This document shows, one piece after another, positions 39,601 to 52,540 of a DNA stretch of 64,000 nucleotides (within the stretch, counting starts at the first letter, position 1; each line of letters opens with the position of its first letter). This DNA is from Karstenula rhodostoma CBS 690.94 (lineage: Eukaryota; Ascomycota; Dothideomycetes; Pleosporales; Didymosphaeriaceae), in contig MU001494.1 in the NCBI GenBank assembly GCA_010093485.1, positions 1,395,937-1,459,936 of the forward strand, written 5' to 3'. Under the pieces are notes generated by a model. The model was not told the DNA's origin. It worked only from the letters and a program-made list of their open reading frames with translations, and made no database searches. A program made the translations under genes and the position numbers.

Positions 39601-40271
39601 TTCTGTCAACTCGAAAGATTTTTCACCACAGCAACAGTGCTACCATTCTCGCATTCATTGAGTTTGGCGTATTGAACTCTAGATGGAGGTAGTAGCCTCT
39701 GCAAAAAAGTAGGCGCTTTCATGTTATGGGTATGAAGAGCAGTCAGTGTGCATCACTCGGTTCTGGGACGTTGGAAAGCGCAGCGGGTATTTCCCAGCCA
39801 AATATTGTGATGCGATAGTAGGTAACCATTCGAGTATCTTTCCAAACCCATCGCTAGTCAAGATACGGGCGTAAGCAGCCTTTTTCATCCTCCAGCAACT
39901 TCGAGTAAGCTTCGGTTAACTCAATGCAGGAGGAGTAAGGCCAAATACTAAACTATCAGCTTGACATAACACGGAGTATGGCTATCGTGGGGCCGAGTGA
40001 TACTGAAGCTTGTGAAGCGTCCTTTTGTAGACAAGCTTCGACCCGTAGTGTATCTGCGGTCCTCGTTTGCATCATGTAGCTGTACGAGCACGCCAGTAGA
40101 CAAGGCGACTAGTGGAAAAAGTCCCCAATAACTTGCAAGATTGAAGCGTCTCATTGAGATGGCTGGCTCTTATATTTACCTCCCACACAAAACTTCAAAC
40201 TTCAAGCTCGAATCAGCACACCACTTTCTGAGTTCGACAGCAGAGTTCACTTGATAAAAGCCATCGCCAAC
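39601..40271. other. Intergenic, promoter side of the small peptide gene
   Basis: Contains a candidate TATA-like TTATATTT (about 40171) and a CA-rich leader before the peptide start. The minus-strand frame at 39948-40154 begins with a hydrophobic stretch but has no other support. Confidence 0.45.
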
Positions 40272-40449
40272 ATGAAGCTCACACTCATCTCGCTGACTGC
40301 CCTCGTGGCTGCTGCGGTCGCTGTCCCTATCGGTAAGGCCAAGTCCCCACGCATGCACCACTGTGGAGCTGGAGCTCAGATGCTTATCAAATGACGAAGC
40401 CGAGCCACAATACCACGGCAAGAACGTTATCAACGCTCAGGGCGAGTAA
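40272..40449 (+). CDS. Very small secreted peptide (two exons, 36 residues)
   Basis: Exon 1 (40272..40332) encodes a classic signal peptide: Met-Lys, a hydrophobic Leu/Ala/Val core and an AVAVP end. A GTAAGG donor and an AAG acceptor bound a 67-base intron (40333..40399), after which exon 2 (40400..40449) reads AEPQYHGKNVINAQGE and stops; 111 bases in total. Unspliced, the frame ends at 40393 after 40 codons. An alternative acceptor (CTCAG before 40379) would give a longer, less plausible tail. The start context is good (AACATGA, with CA-rich leader). No cysteines, so it is not a typical disulfide effector; a short secreted signal or precursor is possible. I do not recognise it. Confidence 0.5.
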
Positions 40450-41201
40450 GGGGGTCCGGATATATATAGCTAGGGGTTAGTTCATCGATGTGTGAGGAGT
40501 TGATTACGAGGGGTTGGCGCCAGGACAAGTTACATAAAGCAATGCGAGACGATTTACGGGAGATTGGGGACTGTGTTTTTCCATTGCAATGTATTCCAGC
40601 TCCTGTGGCAGCCCCACCGGGTCTCCGCTCCGTTCAACACTTGTATGTGTGAAAGTGTATGCAAAACTGGTTGACAAACGCCCATTATTTCGAGTGATTA
40701 ACAACCTCCCCCCCCCCATCCCATCGCACAGACTTCATACAGAGACTCGTGTGCAAGCCATACAAAAATCCCATAACGGGTGCGAGCCACGGGCTCGATT
40801 AACACAATAGTAGAAACAACAATGTGCATCGTCTGTTAAACCTGCATAGCTGGGATAGCTTAGGCCAATGTGATAGAAAAACATTGTGAAATCAAACCAC
40901 CAGTGACGCGCGCAATGGCGACAATCCGAATGACACTAGGCCTTGGTCGAATCCAAAGTAAAGCAAAGCCCCAGGTGTAGACTTGTGCCATTTCTCAATG
41001 CATCGATCGGCACGAGCGAGTGAAGTACGCTCTCTCCGGAGCAGACAAGTTTCCGGGATCAGGAACACGGCCCTCTTCAACAGTCTGATTGGACGGCCCC
41101 TTTACGTCTCGTTGACTGGGCATGAAAGAAGAACCAGAGACCCGACCGGACATCTGGTGTTGTCTCCTGAAGTAACTGATCTGATTTCAGAGTTAGCTTT
41201 G
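40450..41201. other. Intergenic, no supported gene
   Basis: Holds a run of nine or ten C at about 40709. No gene seen. Confidence 0.5.
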
Positions 41202-42110
41202 CTACTTGATGCGAAAAAGTATGAGAAATAAACGTGCCTCGTCGAGCTCGACTAGCAATCGGCCTTCCTCTGCGACAACCCTCTTTACGCTCTCGTTAAC
41301 GTTGCCCTCAAGAATGACCTTACATCCTTTTGGTAGCCATCTTAGAATACGAAAGGCATTTGCATAGATGCCGCCGTGGTGACCTGCCGGCAGAGTATCA
41401 AAATCGGGAAGCATGACATCCAGTCTAATCGTAAATGTCCTGAGACCCCAGCAGTAGCGCAGTCCCAAGCGCACCATATCAGCAAAGCTATCCAGGATGT
41501 CGTGATGTGAGGGAATAGCGAGAGTGACGGAACGGATGAGCGAACGCGAGCGCTGGTGTAGTTGCGCCAGTGTAGCGACGCTCGATTCGATGGAGAGAGT
41601 GAAGCAATTCTCAGAGTAGAATATTTGACGGGCTTCTTTGTAGACGAGAGAGCACGCTCGGAGAAGTTTCACGTTGACGCCTGCATTGTTCCTGGCTTTC
41701 TTTGGCTTCGGTGTCTCAGCATCTTCGTCCTTCTCGTCTTTGGGGGGCAGGTCCAGCAGCAGCGGCTCATCTCTGCACAGTGCGCAGCGATAGATGTCCA
41801 TTCGAAGTTCGGCAGGTAGCTTCAGGAACGGAAACACATCTTTGCTTGGTTGTTCTTGTTCGGCCAGAGAGTTGGCTTCGGGCGTGGGTAGGCCAACGTC
41901 CAGCAGCGCAGCAAGCTGGGGCGCATTCACAGGGTCCCCCACAGCACGCGCTGAGCCCGAAGTGTCCACCTTCCTCTTCTTGACCGGTGATTGGAGCCCC
42001 GCAGTCGCATCTGATGCTCTCGCACTGGCCCCCCTGTAGGATTGTGTTGCCTCCTCCATGAGCTCCCGCCGCTCATATTCCGTGGGCGCATGTCGTTTTG
42101 AGCGCGCCAT
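41202..42110 (-). CDS. 2EXR-domain protein with nuclear signal, function unknown
   Basis: Single exon, 302 residues from the Met at 42110 (an upstream Met at 42143 adds 11). The N-terminal 90 residues are disordered and contain SPVKKRKVD, a strong monopartite nuclear-localisation match. A 2EXR-type motif follows (FPFLKLPAELRMDIYRCAL), then an acidic/Lys insert (DEKDEDAETPKPKKARNN) and the family's ACSLVYKEARQIFYSENCFTL segment. This is a very common fungal family, related in layout to F-box proteins, with no agreed function. The last residues (LFLILFRIK) may be read past an unrecognised splice site. Confidence 0.8.
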   Translation of the reverse strand: MARSKRHAPTEYERRELMEEATQSYRGASARASDATAGLQSPVKKRKVDTSGSARAVGDPVNAPQLAALLDVGLPTPEANSLAEQEQPSKDVFPFLKLPAELRMDIYRCALCRDEPLLLDLPPKDEKDEDAETPKPKKARNNAGVNVKLLRACSLVYKEARQIFYSENCFTLSIESSVATLAQLHQRSRSLIRSVTLAIPSHHDILDSFADMVRLGLRYCWGLRTFTIRLDVMLPDFDTLPAGHHGGIYANAFRILRWLPKGCKVILEGNVNESVKRVVAEEGRLLVELDEARLFLILFRIK

Positions 42111-42900
42111 CGTACGCAATCCAGGGTTTCTTTCAGATAGCATGATGAGACGGCCAACACTTCTTATATGCCTGTGAGCATAACGTGCTCAGCAGATCTT
42201 GGGCCCAAGTCCGGGTACCGTCGCGCGTCTCGACTCGTGTTGGTGGTGTGTTGTGGAGAAGGAAAACAGACGGGCTCCGGAGCGCCTGCGATCGTGCCGT
42301 GGGGTACAACAGAAGATGTGAGCTAGTAGTCAATACCCGAAATCGATGCACCAAGTGAGGATGTGAGTAATAGCAAGCAGCACACGGGAGCGCGCAGAAC
42401 CGAAAAGCGCAAACGGCCGCCGGGTTGACGTTGGGACTCATGCTGACGCGCTTGGCGCGCTAGTTAGATGCGGGGTCGAACCCCTGCCCCATGCTGGAGG
42501 TCTGGTCCTCTTGACTCACTCAAATGCAATACGTGAGACATTGCGAGGGGGACAGGTAGGGTTCTTTGAATTTATTCCTTTGCACGTATGCATCTGAGAC
42601 TCTCGCCATCCGCCCCGAATAACGAAATGCATACAATTCACCAAGCCTGCGGCCCCAATCCTCCCCCTGCGAAAAGTCACATACAAAGATATCTCTACGC
42701 GAACCAGAAATGCTGTAACCTGATCCCCCATATGCTGGGGTGAAGCCGGACCACCTCGCGGCTTCGCATGCGTGAAGCTTTTTGGCTCCCATCCCAATGA
42801 ACGTTCGAAATAGATGAAGCACCACCGAGCCGTCTGCTCCGCAGCGCTGAAATATAAGACAAAAGAAACAAGCAAACACTCCCCCGTGAGCCCTCGTCCC
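42111..42900. other. Intergenic with a tRNA-like fragment
   Basis: At about 42450-42495 a GGCGCGCTAGTTAGA string followed by a GGGGTCGAACCCC hairpin looks like D-arm and T-arm pieces of a tRNA, but no anticodon arm lies between them and no acceptor stem pairs. Nothing else seen. Confidence 0.5.
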
Positions 42901-44773
42901 TTACAAGTCTATCAGAGGACCGGCACCCGGGCCACCTTGCTGCCTGTTGCCCTGGCCAAAGGGGTTGGAGCTGCCGTAGGGGCTGGCCCCAAATCCTCCT
43001 GCAGGCCCTGTTTGTGCCGGCATCATGCGATTTTGTTGCGGCATGCCTGTGAACTGCGAATTGAGAAAGGGATTGTTGCCTGTAGCGTTGGCATTGATCT
43101 GATTGAGACCCGCACCGGCCGAGTTGACAAACGTTCCTGGGGCGGTATGTTGTGCCGGAAGACGGAGGTTTCCTACGTTTCCGAACGTGTCCTGGCCTTC
43201 TCCCGTTGCGAGCAGAGCGTTGAGCCTCGCCGCATTCGGGTCCATTTCCTTTTGAGGTTGCTGGACCGGGGGCGAGAATGACACAGGCGGGTTGAAGTTC
43301 GTGTTGTTGAACTGCGACTGTGTCTTCTGTTCGTACAGTGTGTTGAGCGTCGGCAGCCTCTGCGTCTGTTGCGGTTGGGCAGTCTGTGGTCGATTGAACG
43401 ATGGTGCGAAGGGGTTGTTCGATCCTGTAGGTTGCGGAACGAGTGACTCTTGAGGCTTGTTGGTCGCCCAGGGGTTGTGGCTGCCCGGCTGCAGGGTGCT
43501 CTGGTCTTGCTGTTGCTGGCCAAAGCCGTTGTTCGCCTGGCCATATGGGTTGTTCTGGCCAAAAGCAGTCTGCTGAGGTTGCAGGTACTGTTGCTGTTGC
43601 TGGTTGAAGGCATCGTAATTTGGTTGCTGTTGTTGTTGTTGCTGCTGCTGCTGCTGCTGCTGAGGTAGACCATTGTAACCCCCATAACCAGTTTGGAAGG
43701 CTGTCTGCTGAGGTTGTAAGCCCGTAGGCTGTGCGTATGCATTGTTGAGATAGCCCGTGCTCTGAGGCTGTTGTTGCGGGTTGTTATCCATCAGATTTCC
43801 AAACCAGTCTACTGCGCCTTGCTGTTGGTAACCCTGGTTGTTGCCTGTGGGCTGGTAGGCAGAGGGTTGAGATGAAGCATCGCCGAAAAGGAGGTCGGCA
43901 TTGCTCGATTCAAGCTCTTTCCGCCGTAGCTCCTCCTCCTCTTTGCTGAGTTTGATGGCCTTTGCGAGATCGTCATCGTCGTCAACGGTAGCGGTGTTGC
44001 GTTCGCGGCGCTTGCGCTCTTCTTCGGCCTCATTCTTGCTTGCTTCCAGCGCCAACCTCATCTCCAGGTCTTCGTCATTCTCACGACGTTGACGGCCTTC
44101 GCGACGACGGCCTTCCGGAGCGGGGCCACCATGCTGATGATTACCCCCTCCATATTCCTCAATGCCAGTGACGCGGGACTTCCACGACTTTCGGTCTTGC
44201 CGTTCTGCGCGCAGACGTTCTTCGTCCATGACCAGCGAAGTAAGCTCTTTCGCGGCGACACGAACTGTTCAACATTAGCATTGTCCCTTCAATTGCGCAA
44301 ACGCACGCACTGTTCTGGCCCACATCCCGACCATCCTCGTCAATGTATTGGAACTCGCGCAGAGTTTTGATAATGTAGATGTTTTTCCGCGCCCAGGTAA
44401 CGACCAGCTCGGACCCCTCGTGCAAGCAATAGTCAAGGACCTTGAGGGACTTCAGCACGTGGCGCCAGTTCTTTCCCTTGTCGTTGAGTCGCTTGTCGAG
44501 CATATCCATAACTTGGTAGAAGTCAGTCGAGCTATTACTCGCGATTAGCGCATTGGTACGAGCTTCGGGAAGGCGTCCCTACTTGTTGAAGGTAATCTGA
44601 GCAATCTCGGCCATGTCGGAGCCCACCGGACCCCACGGGTCGTTGCTGGTCGCTGTATTTGTCAGTATCTAAGTAGTGACTACAATTCAGATCGCCGTAC
44701 CATTGCGGACTTTCACCTCGACAGTAGAATAGCCCTTGGTGACATTCTTGACACTCCTCACTACCTTCGACAT
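42901..44773 (-). CDS. ENT1: Epsin (ENTH-domain clathrin adaptor, Ent1/Ent2-like)
   Basis: Four exons: 44701..44773, 44583..44652, 44311..44531, 42901..44264 (1728 bases, 575 residues). The ENTH domain (about 1-140) starts MSKVVRSVKNVTKGYSTVE and includes SNDPWGP, FYQVMDMLDKRL and KNWRHVLKSLKVLDYCLHEG. Two ubiquitin-interacting motifs follow (about 185-201 DEDLEMRLALEASKNE and 216-233 DDDLAKAIKLSKEE). The Gln/Asn-rich tail carries several NPF motifs for EH-domain partners and ends in PLIDL, a clathrin box. There is a pure run of 13 Gln. Known role: binds PtdIns(4,5)P2, ubiquitinated cargo and clathrin during endocytosis. The second donor, GTAGGG, is weaker than the others, but the frame and family alignment support it. 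Confidence 0.94.
43620..43665 (-). repeat. CAG/CAA polyglutamine tract
   Basis: Thirteen Gln codons in the epsin tail: a block of seven CAG, then CAA codons with one CAG among them. Shorter Gln runs flank it. Confidence 0.9.
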
Positions 44774-45810
44774 TGTCGAGGATGGAGCTCAGTGCAGCGG
44801 GACGGTGCGCGCTGCTGTGTGTTGGAGTAGCCGTGGATCGGACGCGAAAACGGCCGCAGAAGAGGTCGGTGGATTGGTTCGGGTCGCGTTGGGCGGCGCA
44901 GTGGTGCGGTCGACGATGATGCAAGCTGTTGGGCGGCGCAGTGGCTGTCCTGGCGCGGTCGGTCGAGTGAGCGAGGGAGAGTGCCGGCTCGTTTTAGCGG
45001 CGATGCGCAAACTCTCTGTAGGAAGACTTAGTAAGAGTCGTCGTGATGCACGGGGGCTGTGAAGTGGCGGCTCTGCAGCGTGCGGGTGAGAAGGAGGGCT
45101 TCGTCACCGGGCTGGGCGAATGAATGGCCCATGCACACGAACGGACCCGGCTACCGCTCAACAAGGCTAAAGAGGGACGGGAATTTCAATAGCAGCTCTG
45201 CAAGTCGTTGCTTGTATGTAGATGCAACTGCTACCGTCACGGCCTCAATTGAGATTTCACATCACATCGTGTGGTACGATGAGCTTGCACACCGCAAATC
45301 AGTCCAGATCGCATACAAGGATTACAGAAGCGCGTCGGCGCGATTTGATAGTCTAAAGCGGATTTACATCCTTCATTAATTACCAGTCTAGTGTTTGCCA
45401 GTGCAAAGAAATACCCGAGTAACCCGCGAGCCGCAGACGCCCTTACCAGTCTTAGAAGGGACACCCAACTCCTTCAGTTCCCTTGAACCGTAACAAAACG
45501 CCCATCAGCTTCACAGCGGAACCGAATGAGTAGGGAATGCAACAAACGAGATGTAGAGTAGGCCACCACACCAAACGGAACCAACTCAGAATAGACTGCA
45601 GAGACAAACAGGCAGTCAAACGATATCCCACAGGTCCATGTACCGCCATGCAGGATGTCACCGAGATCGAGCAAACACGCCGGAAGAAACAACGAAATTT
45701 TTGTGTAGTTGAAAACAGGGGTATAAGTCCTGCCGAGAACACCGATGTAATGAATTGGAACCTTCAACTCGAGATCTTTGTGGTAGTTGTACAGAGAGGG
45801 AGCGATGCAT
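44774..45810. other. Intergenic, no supported gene
   Basis: Epsin promoter and the 3' flank of the zinc-finger gene. Short overlapping frames only. Confidence 0.5.
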
Positions 45811-47339
<1,529 letters not shown>

Positions 47340-50300
47340 CGCCAGGGGAAGAGGTCGCGTGGCAGAACAGCGGGCCGAGGGCCCAGCGTGAAAGGACGGT
47401 GGGTGCGCACCAGGTAGCTAGGCGATGAGCCTGTGCGGCGAGGTGAGAGCGAGGGTGCCGGCGCGGTGGTGGTGATGGTGACCAGCAGGAGGCGTCGAGG
47501 ACGATGTCGAGGTGGCCCGTCCGTTGATGTCTGTAGAGATGGGCGGACCGCGTGCAGGCCAATGCTGAGGTTGCACTAGAGCGAGCGTCAGCCAGAGGAA
47601 ACGGTCACAGGGGCAGCGCTGCGTCGAGGCAGCGGGAAGTCGAAGGCGCGCCCGTCGTCGCCGGCGTGGCAGCACGCGGGCGCCCTCGCCGTCTCGAGGA
47701 CAGAAAGGGGCAGCGGCGCCAGCGCGGCAGGCGGCGGGCGCGGCGGCTCGCGCTCGCGACGGCAGACAGTCAGGACGTACCTACGAAAGAGGCCTGCGGG
47801 AGGGCAGGGCAGAGGATGGCTGTTGATGGGGTATGGAGTTGAAAGGTACAAAGTCCTTTGCTGCTGCTTCGCGCGTGTTGTGATTTCTGAGCTAGCGCCC
47901 GATTCGGCAATCGGCTAGTTCCGAGTCGAAAACCCCAGCAAGTGGCAGAGACGATGTGCAGCCGTAGACGCTCAGGCCAGCAGACCAAGGGCAAGGGCAA
48001 GGTTATGAATGTCCCGGCGGACTCTACTGTCTCTTTTCGGCCGCCTGAAACCCGCAAATCTCACGGCCCTCCTTTCGAGCTGCCCGCAACTACCGATGAC
48101 TAACGCGCCGCTGGCTCTGGCGCTGGCGCTGGCTCCGGTCGCCTGCTCGCCTTCCGCGCTGCGGACCCGATCAGAAGACTGACTGGCAACGCGCGCTGCT
48201 TCCGCTGCCGTGGACGGCTGACTCGGCCCGGATGCGACCCGTGAGTGTGCTTTGGCTGCGAGTCTGGCAGTGTGTGCAAAGCTGTCTCGATTCCAACGCG
48301 ATCCTGGTCGGATCCGCCCCAGTGGCCGTTGGAGGATCAGATGCGCCTCCACAGAATCGGCAGAAGCAACGTTGCTGTGCACACTGTACAGCTGCAGGCC
48401 CGTCAGTCTGCTGCCCGTCCCGGGGTGCAACGCGTCGCTGCGCTGACTGTGTCGGCCCAAGAGAGGAAGCGGGGGGATGCTCACCTGCTCTGCTCACTTA
48501 ACCGCGCCCCTATTGTCCGGATCCTTCTGTCGCTGTGGCTGTGGCTAGGTAATGGAATTGCAAACGCAGCGGCAATGCCCGATTGCGATGGGCGCGTGGG
48601 AGGGTTCTCGAGTGGCCGTCGTTGGAGATGGATGTCTTTGGGCGCGCGGGCGGTTGTGGTCTGCGTCACGGTGCTTTGCTCAGTCGCAGGCGTGCGCGTA
48701 GCAAGATAATATGTATGGTACTGTCACCTAACACGCAGCTGGCGCAGGGGCAACGTAATATTCGCAGATCACGCTCGTTTATACGACATCAGGATGGCAT
48801 TTCATACGACGCTATCCTTGCGCCCACCAGAAGGGGACGCCAGGGCCTCACCATCCCCACGACCATATGCCCGACCCACCACAGGATCAGGGCTCGGAGG
48901 CATTGCGCCTGTCTGAGCCGTTCTGTGGCGCTGGCGAACAGACAGGCAGCCGGGGAGCGGCCAATCCCACAGCGGTATGCATGAGTCGGGCGCTGGATGC
49001 GGCCACGAGAGCGAGGCGCGCTGGGAGCACAGTCAGGCGCGGTTTCGAAGCAGCAAAGGTTCGCGGCGCCGCAACGCGAGGCGTGAAGCTGTCGCAGGAG
49101 CTGGGGGCATCGAAGGCTTCCACCTTCTAGCGGGCTTCCACGGTCCATGCGCGCTCAAACCACGGATCTCGCAAACAACTGAATCCCTGCTGGCGACCCA
49201 AATTTAGCCTGTTGCGAAACGTCGTGAGCGTCTGCCGCCGGCCGTCGAGTGCCAACGTGCAATTCGCCTCTCGCGGCCAGCTTACGAGGCTGGCAAGGGC
49301 TGGGAGCGACAACACAATGCGAACTCCCAGCGTCGCGGCTGCCCGAGCACCCACCACCCCTGAAACCATGGCGAACCGCAGCTTGGGCCGTGGGACAGCA
49401 GACACACGTCCCCAACTGCGCCGCTGCTTCCCACGAGGCGGCGAGGCGCATGTCATGACGGTTCACGGCAGCAGATCTTGTTCACGGCACATGGATAAGT
49501 AGCAGATGTTGTTCACATAGCGGCCATCACGACAGCAGATCCTGTTCGCGGCACATACACAGCAAGCCAGCGACATGTAGTGGCACCTCCCATCGCTGGG
49601 AAGAGTACTTGCCTCCAACAGACCACGTCCAACAGATACTCGAGAGCCACCGTCACACGACCCGCTCTGCGTTCTGTTTGAGGGCGGGGTCTCATCGTAC
49701 GGTCGCCAATGCGTCCCCCTTCTGGCCAGAAAACCCCGACAACTCTGGTGTACAACTTGGTCGTTCACGTGCACATGAACATGTCACCACAATGGGCAGA
49801 TTGCAGGCCGTGGGCGATGAGAGCAGACGCGAGTCATGGCAGCCAGGACGTCGACCAGCATCGCTTCCGGCATGCTTCCACGAATCCACGATGGCAGTCT
49901 GTGCTCGTTCCCAAGATGCGGTGCTGCACGGGGGGCCACCCTAGCCGGGGCCACCTTGAGCCTCAACGCACCGTCTCCGGGCGATCGTCTCACGCTCGTC
50001 CTGCTTTTTATGTACCCTCGAGCACCCCCATCTCGGGAAGCGGTCGGGCAGATGCAGAAACTCTCTCGTCAGGGAAAACGGGCCAGCGGCAGTGTGCCGC
50101 GGCGCCGAAGCCGTCACATTTGGCCGGCAAAACTGCGACAGGGCACCAAGGTTTCACAACTCTGTGCACATATCCAACATGCATCTGCTCGCGCGCTATT
50201 CTTGTGCCAACGCCACGTCGTGCGTCAGAAGCTCGAGCGCCTGTCTCGCGCCTGCATGCCACTGGCCAGGCGGGTGCAGCCCCAGCTTCCGCGTGCATCA

Positions 50301-51277
50301 TCTCCGACGGCGTGTTTTCCACCCAACACCGCCCGGCCACCCGACCCCCGTAAGGCTCCAGCACCCCCCAAGCGCTTTCTGGAAGCCTGCCGTCTTCGCG
50401 TTAGACCCACGCTGACCGCTGCCTCGCAATTTGAGAGAATGTCCGCCCACAACAGTCCGCGTCACAGAGTGCGTCGTGCACCGCCCCCTTGTTTCCAGAA
50501 GACTACCCCTTTTACCCTAATTTTCCGCCGCCCGGCCCTGTCTTCGCCCGTCGCCGCGAGGGCCCCTCTGCGCTGCGTCATCCCGCGCTCACGTTGTGCA
50601 TCGCGGTCAGTTCGGCGCGGCACGTTGCCGGAGGCCTCAGCTTTGCCTTGCATTGGCGTCCTTGGGACGCACCTGCGTACGTACCTGACAGCAGCGTAGA
50701 TCTAAATGCTTCCTACGTACTTGGAAGGTTCCTAATGTCTCGAACGCTATTGATGTAATCGCCTCGAACATGTCTCAGCTGGTCAATGCTGATTGTTGTT
50801 GTGAACCATGGTAGGGAACCCGGGTCCAAACATAGTCGATCGAGGCTAACGATTCTCTTATGTGAGACTAATTCATCCCCAGATTCTTCAAGAGGCTTGT
50901 GATCAACCCACACACCTTTCATGCGGACGTCATTCATGCGTTGATAACCCATGAAGCCATGGGTCAGATTCCTTCGTCGATGGATTGCGAGCTTTCCAAT
51001 CAACGTTTCTTAACAAAACCTGCCCTATCACGAAGCAGGCTACCTCACAGTTAGCCAGCCATGACACATTCAATGAATCCTATCACAATCCTCGTCAAAT
51101 AGGACATGTAAATGAAATATTCTCACGCACGCTATGAGCCTATGCTACGGAACCAACAAGAAATGGGGAGTATCTAGCAAAACAACTTCCAAAGGCCATA
51201 ATGACTAACGCTCCAGTTATCAAGTGCGAACGACCAAAGGCAGCCTCTAGGTCCAGAACCATTCCCGGGCAGAACGT
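47340..51277. other. 3.9 kb gene-poor GC-rich stretch
   Basis: Upstream of the C2H2 factor on the minus strand and downstream of the flavohaemoglobin gene. The longest frame (plus strand, 49836..50699) is Arg/Pro/Ala-rich with no motif, and competes with frames in every other phase, so I treat it as chance. Imperfect repeats lie at about 49470. From about 50700 rightward it becomes AT-richer. Confidence 0.5.
49470..49557. repeat. Three imperfect 31-32-base direct repeats
   Basis: AGCAGATCTTGTTCACGGCA, AGCAGATGTTGTTCACAT and AGCAGATCCTGTTCGCGGCA begin at about 49470, 49501 and 49534. The spacing is regular but the copies have diverged. Confidence 0.7.
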
Positions 51278-52540
51278 TTAAACCTTTGGGACGCCTCCAG
51301 TACCAAATAATTCCATATGCACCCTTTCGCTATCGACGCCAAAACTCTTTAGCTTCGCTTCTACATCCAACATGAACTGCGTTGGACCGCAGGCGAAGTA
51401 TTGCGTCTTCTTGTTCTCCGTAAACAGATGGTCCTTTTCGATTTTGTCCAGATTAATGCGCCCCTGGACATCGTAATCCTGTCCCTCGACTTCGTCTGCA
51501 GCAGGTGAGGAAGAGAAGTACAGCTTGTGAATACTCCTCTCGCGACCTGCCAACTCGTCGACATGCGCCTTGAATGCTCGCACCTTGGAGTCCCGCGATC
51601 CATGAATCCAGGTGATCGGTCTCGAGCCGCCCTCTTCCACCAACGTGTTCAAAATGCTCATCAAGCACGTCAAACCGACACCCGCCGAGATCAGAACAAC
51701 CGGTGTGTCCCCCTCCACGGCCTTTTCCTCGAAGAAAAAGTCACCAAAGGGATGCGACAGCTTCACCACATCGCCCACCTCCTTCTTCTCGTGCAGGATA
51801 TTCGACAGATAGCCGGTATGCGTCATATGCTTTGGCTCTCCAATCTCAATCCCCGGCTCCTTCTTCACGCTGATGCGCAGATACGGCTTCCCCGGCGCAT
51901 CGCTCAGACTGTACTGCCTCGCCTGCCACACGCCGCCGTCCAGCTCCTCAACGAACAGACTCACCGAGACGTACTGTCCCGGCTTGAACACGGGCAGCTT
52001 GAGCTTCGCATCCACAGGCTCGAAATAAAACGACGTGATGTGCTCGGATTCCTTCTCTTTGCGCGCGATCCTAAAGTCCTGCCACTCGGGCCAGTAGCTC
52101 GTCGCCGCGTACATTTGCGCTTCCTTCTGGATCATGATGTTGGCGAGCTGCCAGTAGGCGGCGCCCCAGGCGTCGAGGAGCTCCTCGGTTGCCGCGTCGC
52201 CGAGCACGCTCTTCATCGTCTTGAGCAGGAACTCGCCCACGATGTTGTAGTGCTCTGCCTTGACGTTCAGGCTGGCGTGCTTGTGGCAGATGAGCTCGAC
52301 GGCAGGGCCCAGCTTGCCCAGGTCGTCGAGGTTGGCGGCGTAGGCGTAGAGAGCGCCGGCGAGGGCGCGTGCTTGGTGTCCCGTCGCTTGGTGCGTGTTG
52401 TTGAAGATGTTCTTGAGAGAAGGGTTGGCGGCGATCATGTCGTGGTAGAATTTTGTGGTGATGGTCTCGCCATGTTGTGCGAGAACTGGGACGGTCGACT
52501 TGACGATGGCGGTTTGCTCTGGTGTTAGGGCCGCCGCCAT
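51278..52540 (-). CDS. YHB1: Flavohaemoglobin (nitric oxide dioxygenase)
   Basis: Single exon, 420 residues, the family's normal length. The globin domain (1-140) has the proximal His88 in ICHKHASL and Tyr/Gln distal positions (FYHDM and the following region). The FAD-binding barrel follows with RQYSLSD (about 208), and the NAD(P)H domain with ISAGVGLTCLMS and YFACGPTQFM. It oxidises nitric oxide to nitrate with O2 and NAD(P)H, protecting against nitrosative stress; yeast Yhb1 is cytosolic and mitochondrial. No targeting peptide is evident, so cytosolic here. The C-terminus FGTGGVPKV lacks a clear peroxisomal signal. Confidence 0.97.
   Translation of the reverse strand: MAAALTPEQTAIVKSTVPVLAQHGETITTKFYHDMIAANPSLKNIFNNTHQATGHQARALAGALYAYAANLDDLGKLGPAVELICHKHASLNVKAEHYNIVGEFLLKTMKSVLGDAATEELLDAWGAAYWQLANIMIQKEAQMYAATSYWPEWQDFRIARKEKESEHITSFYFEPVDAKLKLPVFKPGQYVSVSLFVEELDGGVWQARQYSLSDAPGKPYLRISVKKEPGIEIGEPKHMTHTGYLSNILHEKKEVGDVVKLSHPFGDFFFEEKAVEGDTPVVLISAGVGLTCLMSILNTLVEEGGSRPITWIHGSRDSKVRAFKAHVDELAGRERSIHKLYFSSSPAADEVEGQDYDVQGRINLDKIEKDHLFTENKKTQYFACGPTQFMLDVEAKLKSFGVDSERVHMELFGTGGVPKV

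Noticed and set aside
42446..42520. tRNA-like strings (D-arm-like GGCGCGCTAGTTAGA and GGGGTCGAACCCC hairpin)
   Set aside because: The two pieces are only a few bases apart, with no anticodon arm between them and no pairing acceptor stem on either strand; at best a tRNA fragment.
49836..50699. 287-codon open frame on the plus strand
   Set aside because: Arg/Pro/Ala/Cys-rich with no domain, and long frames exist in other phases over the same DNA, so it is likely chance in GC-rich sequence.
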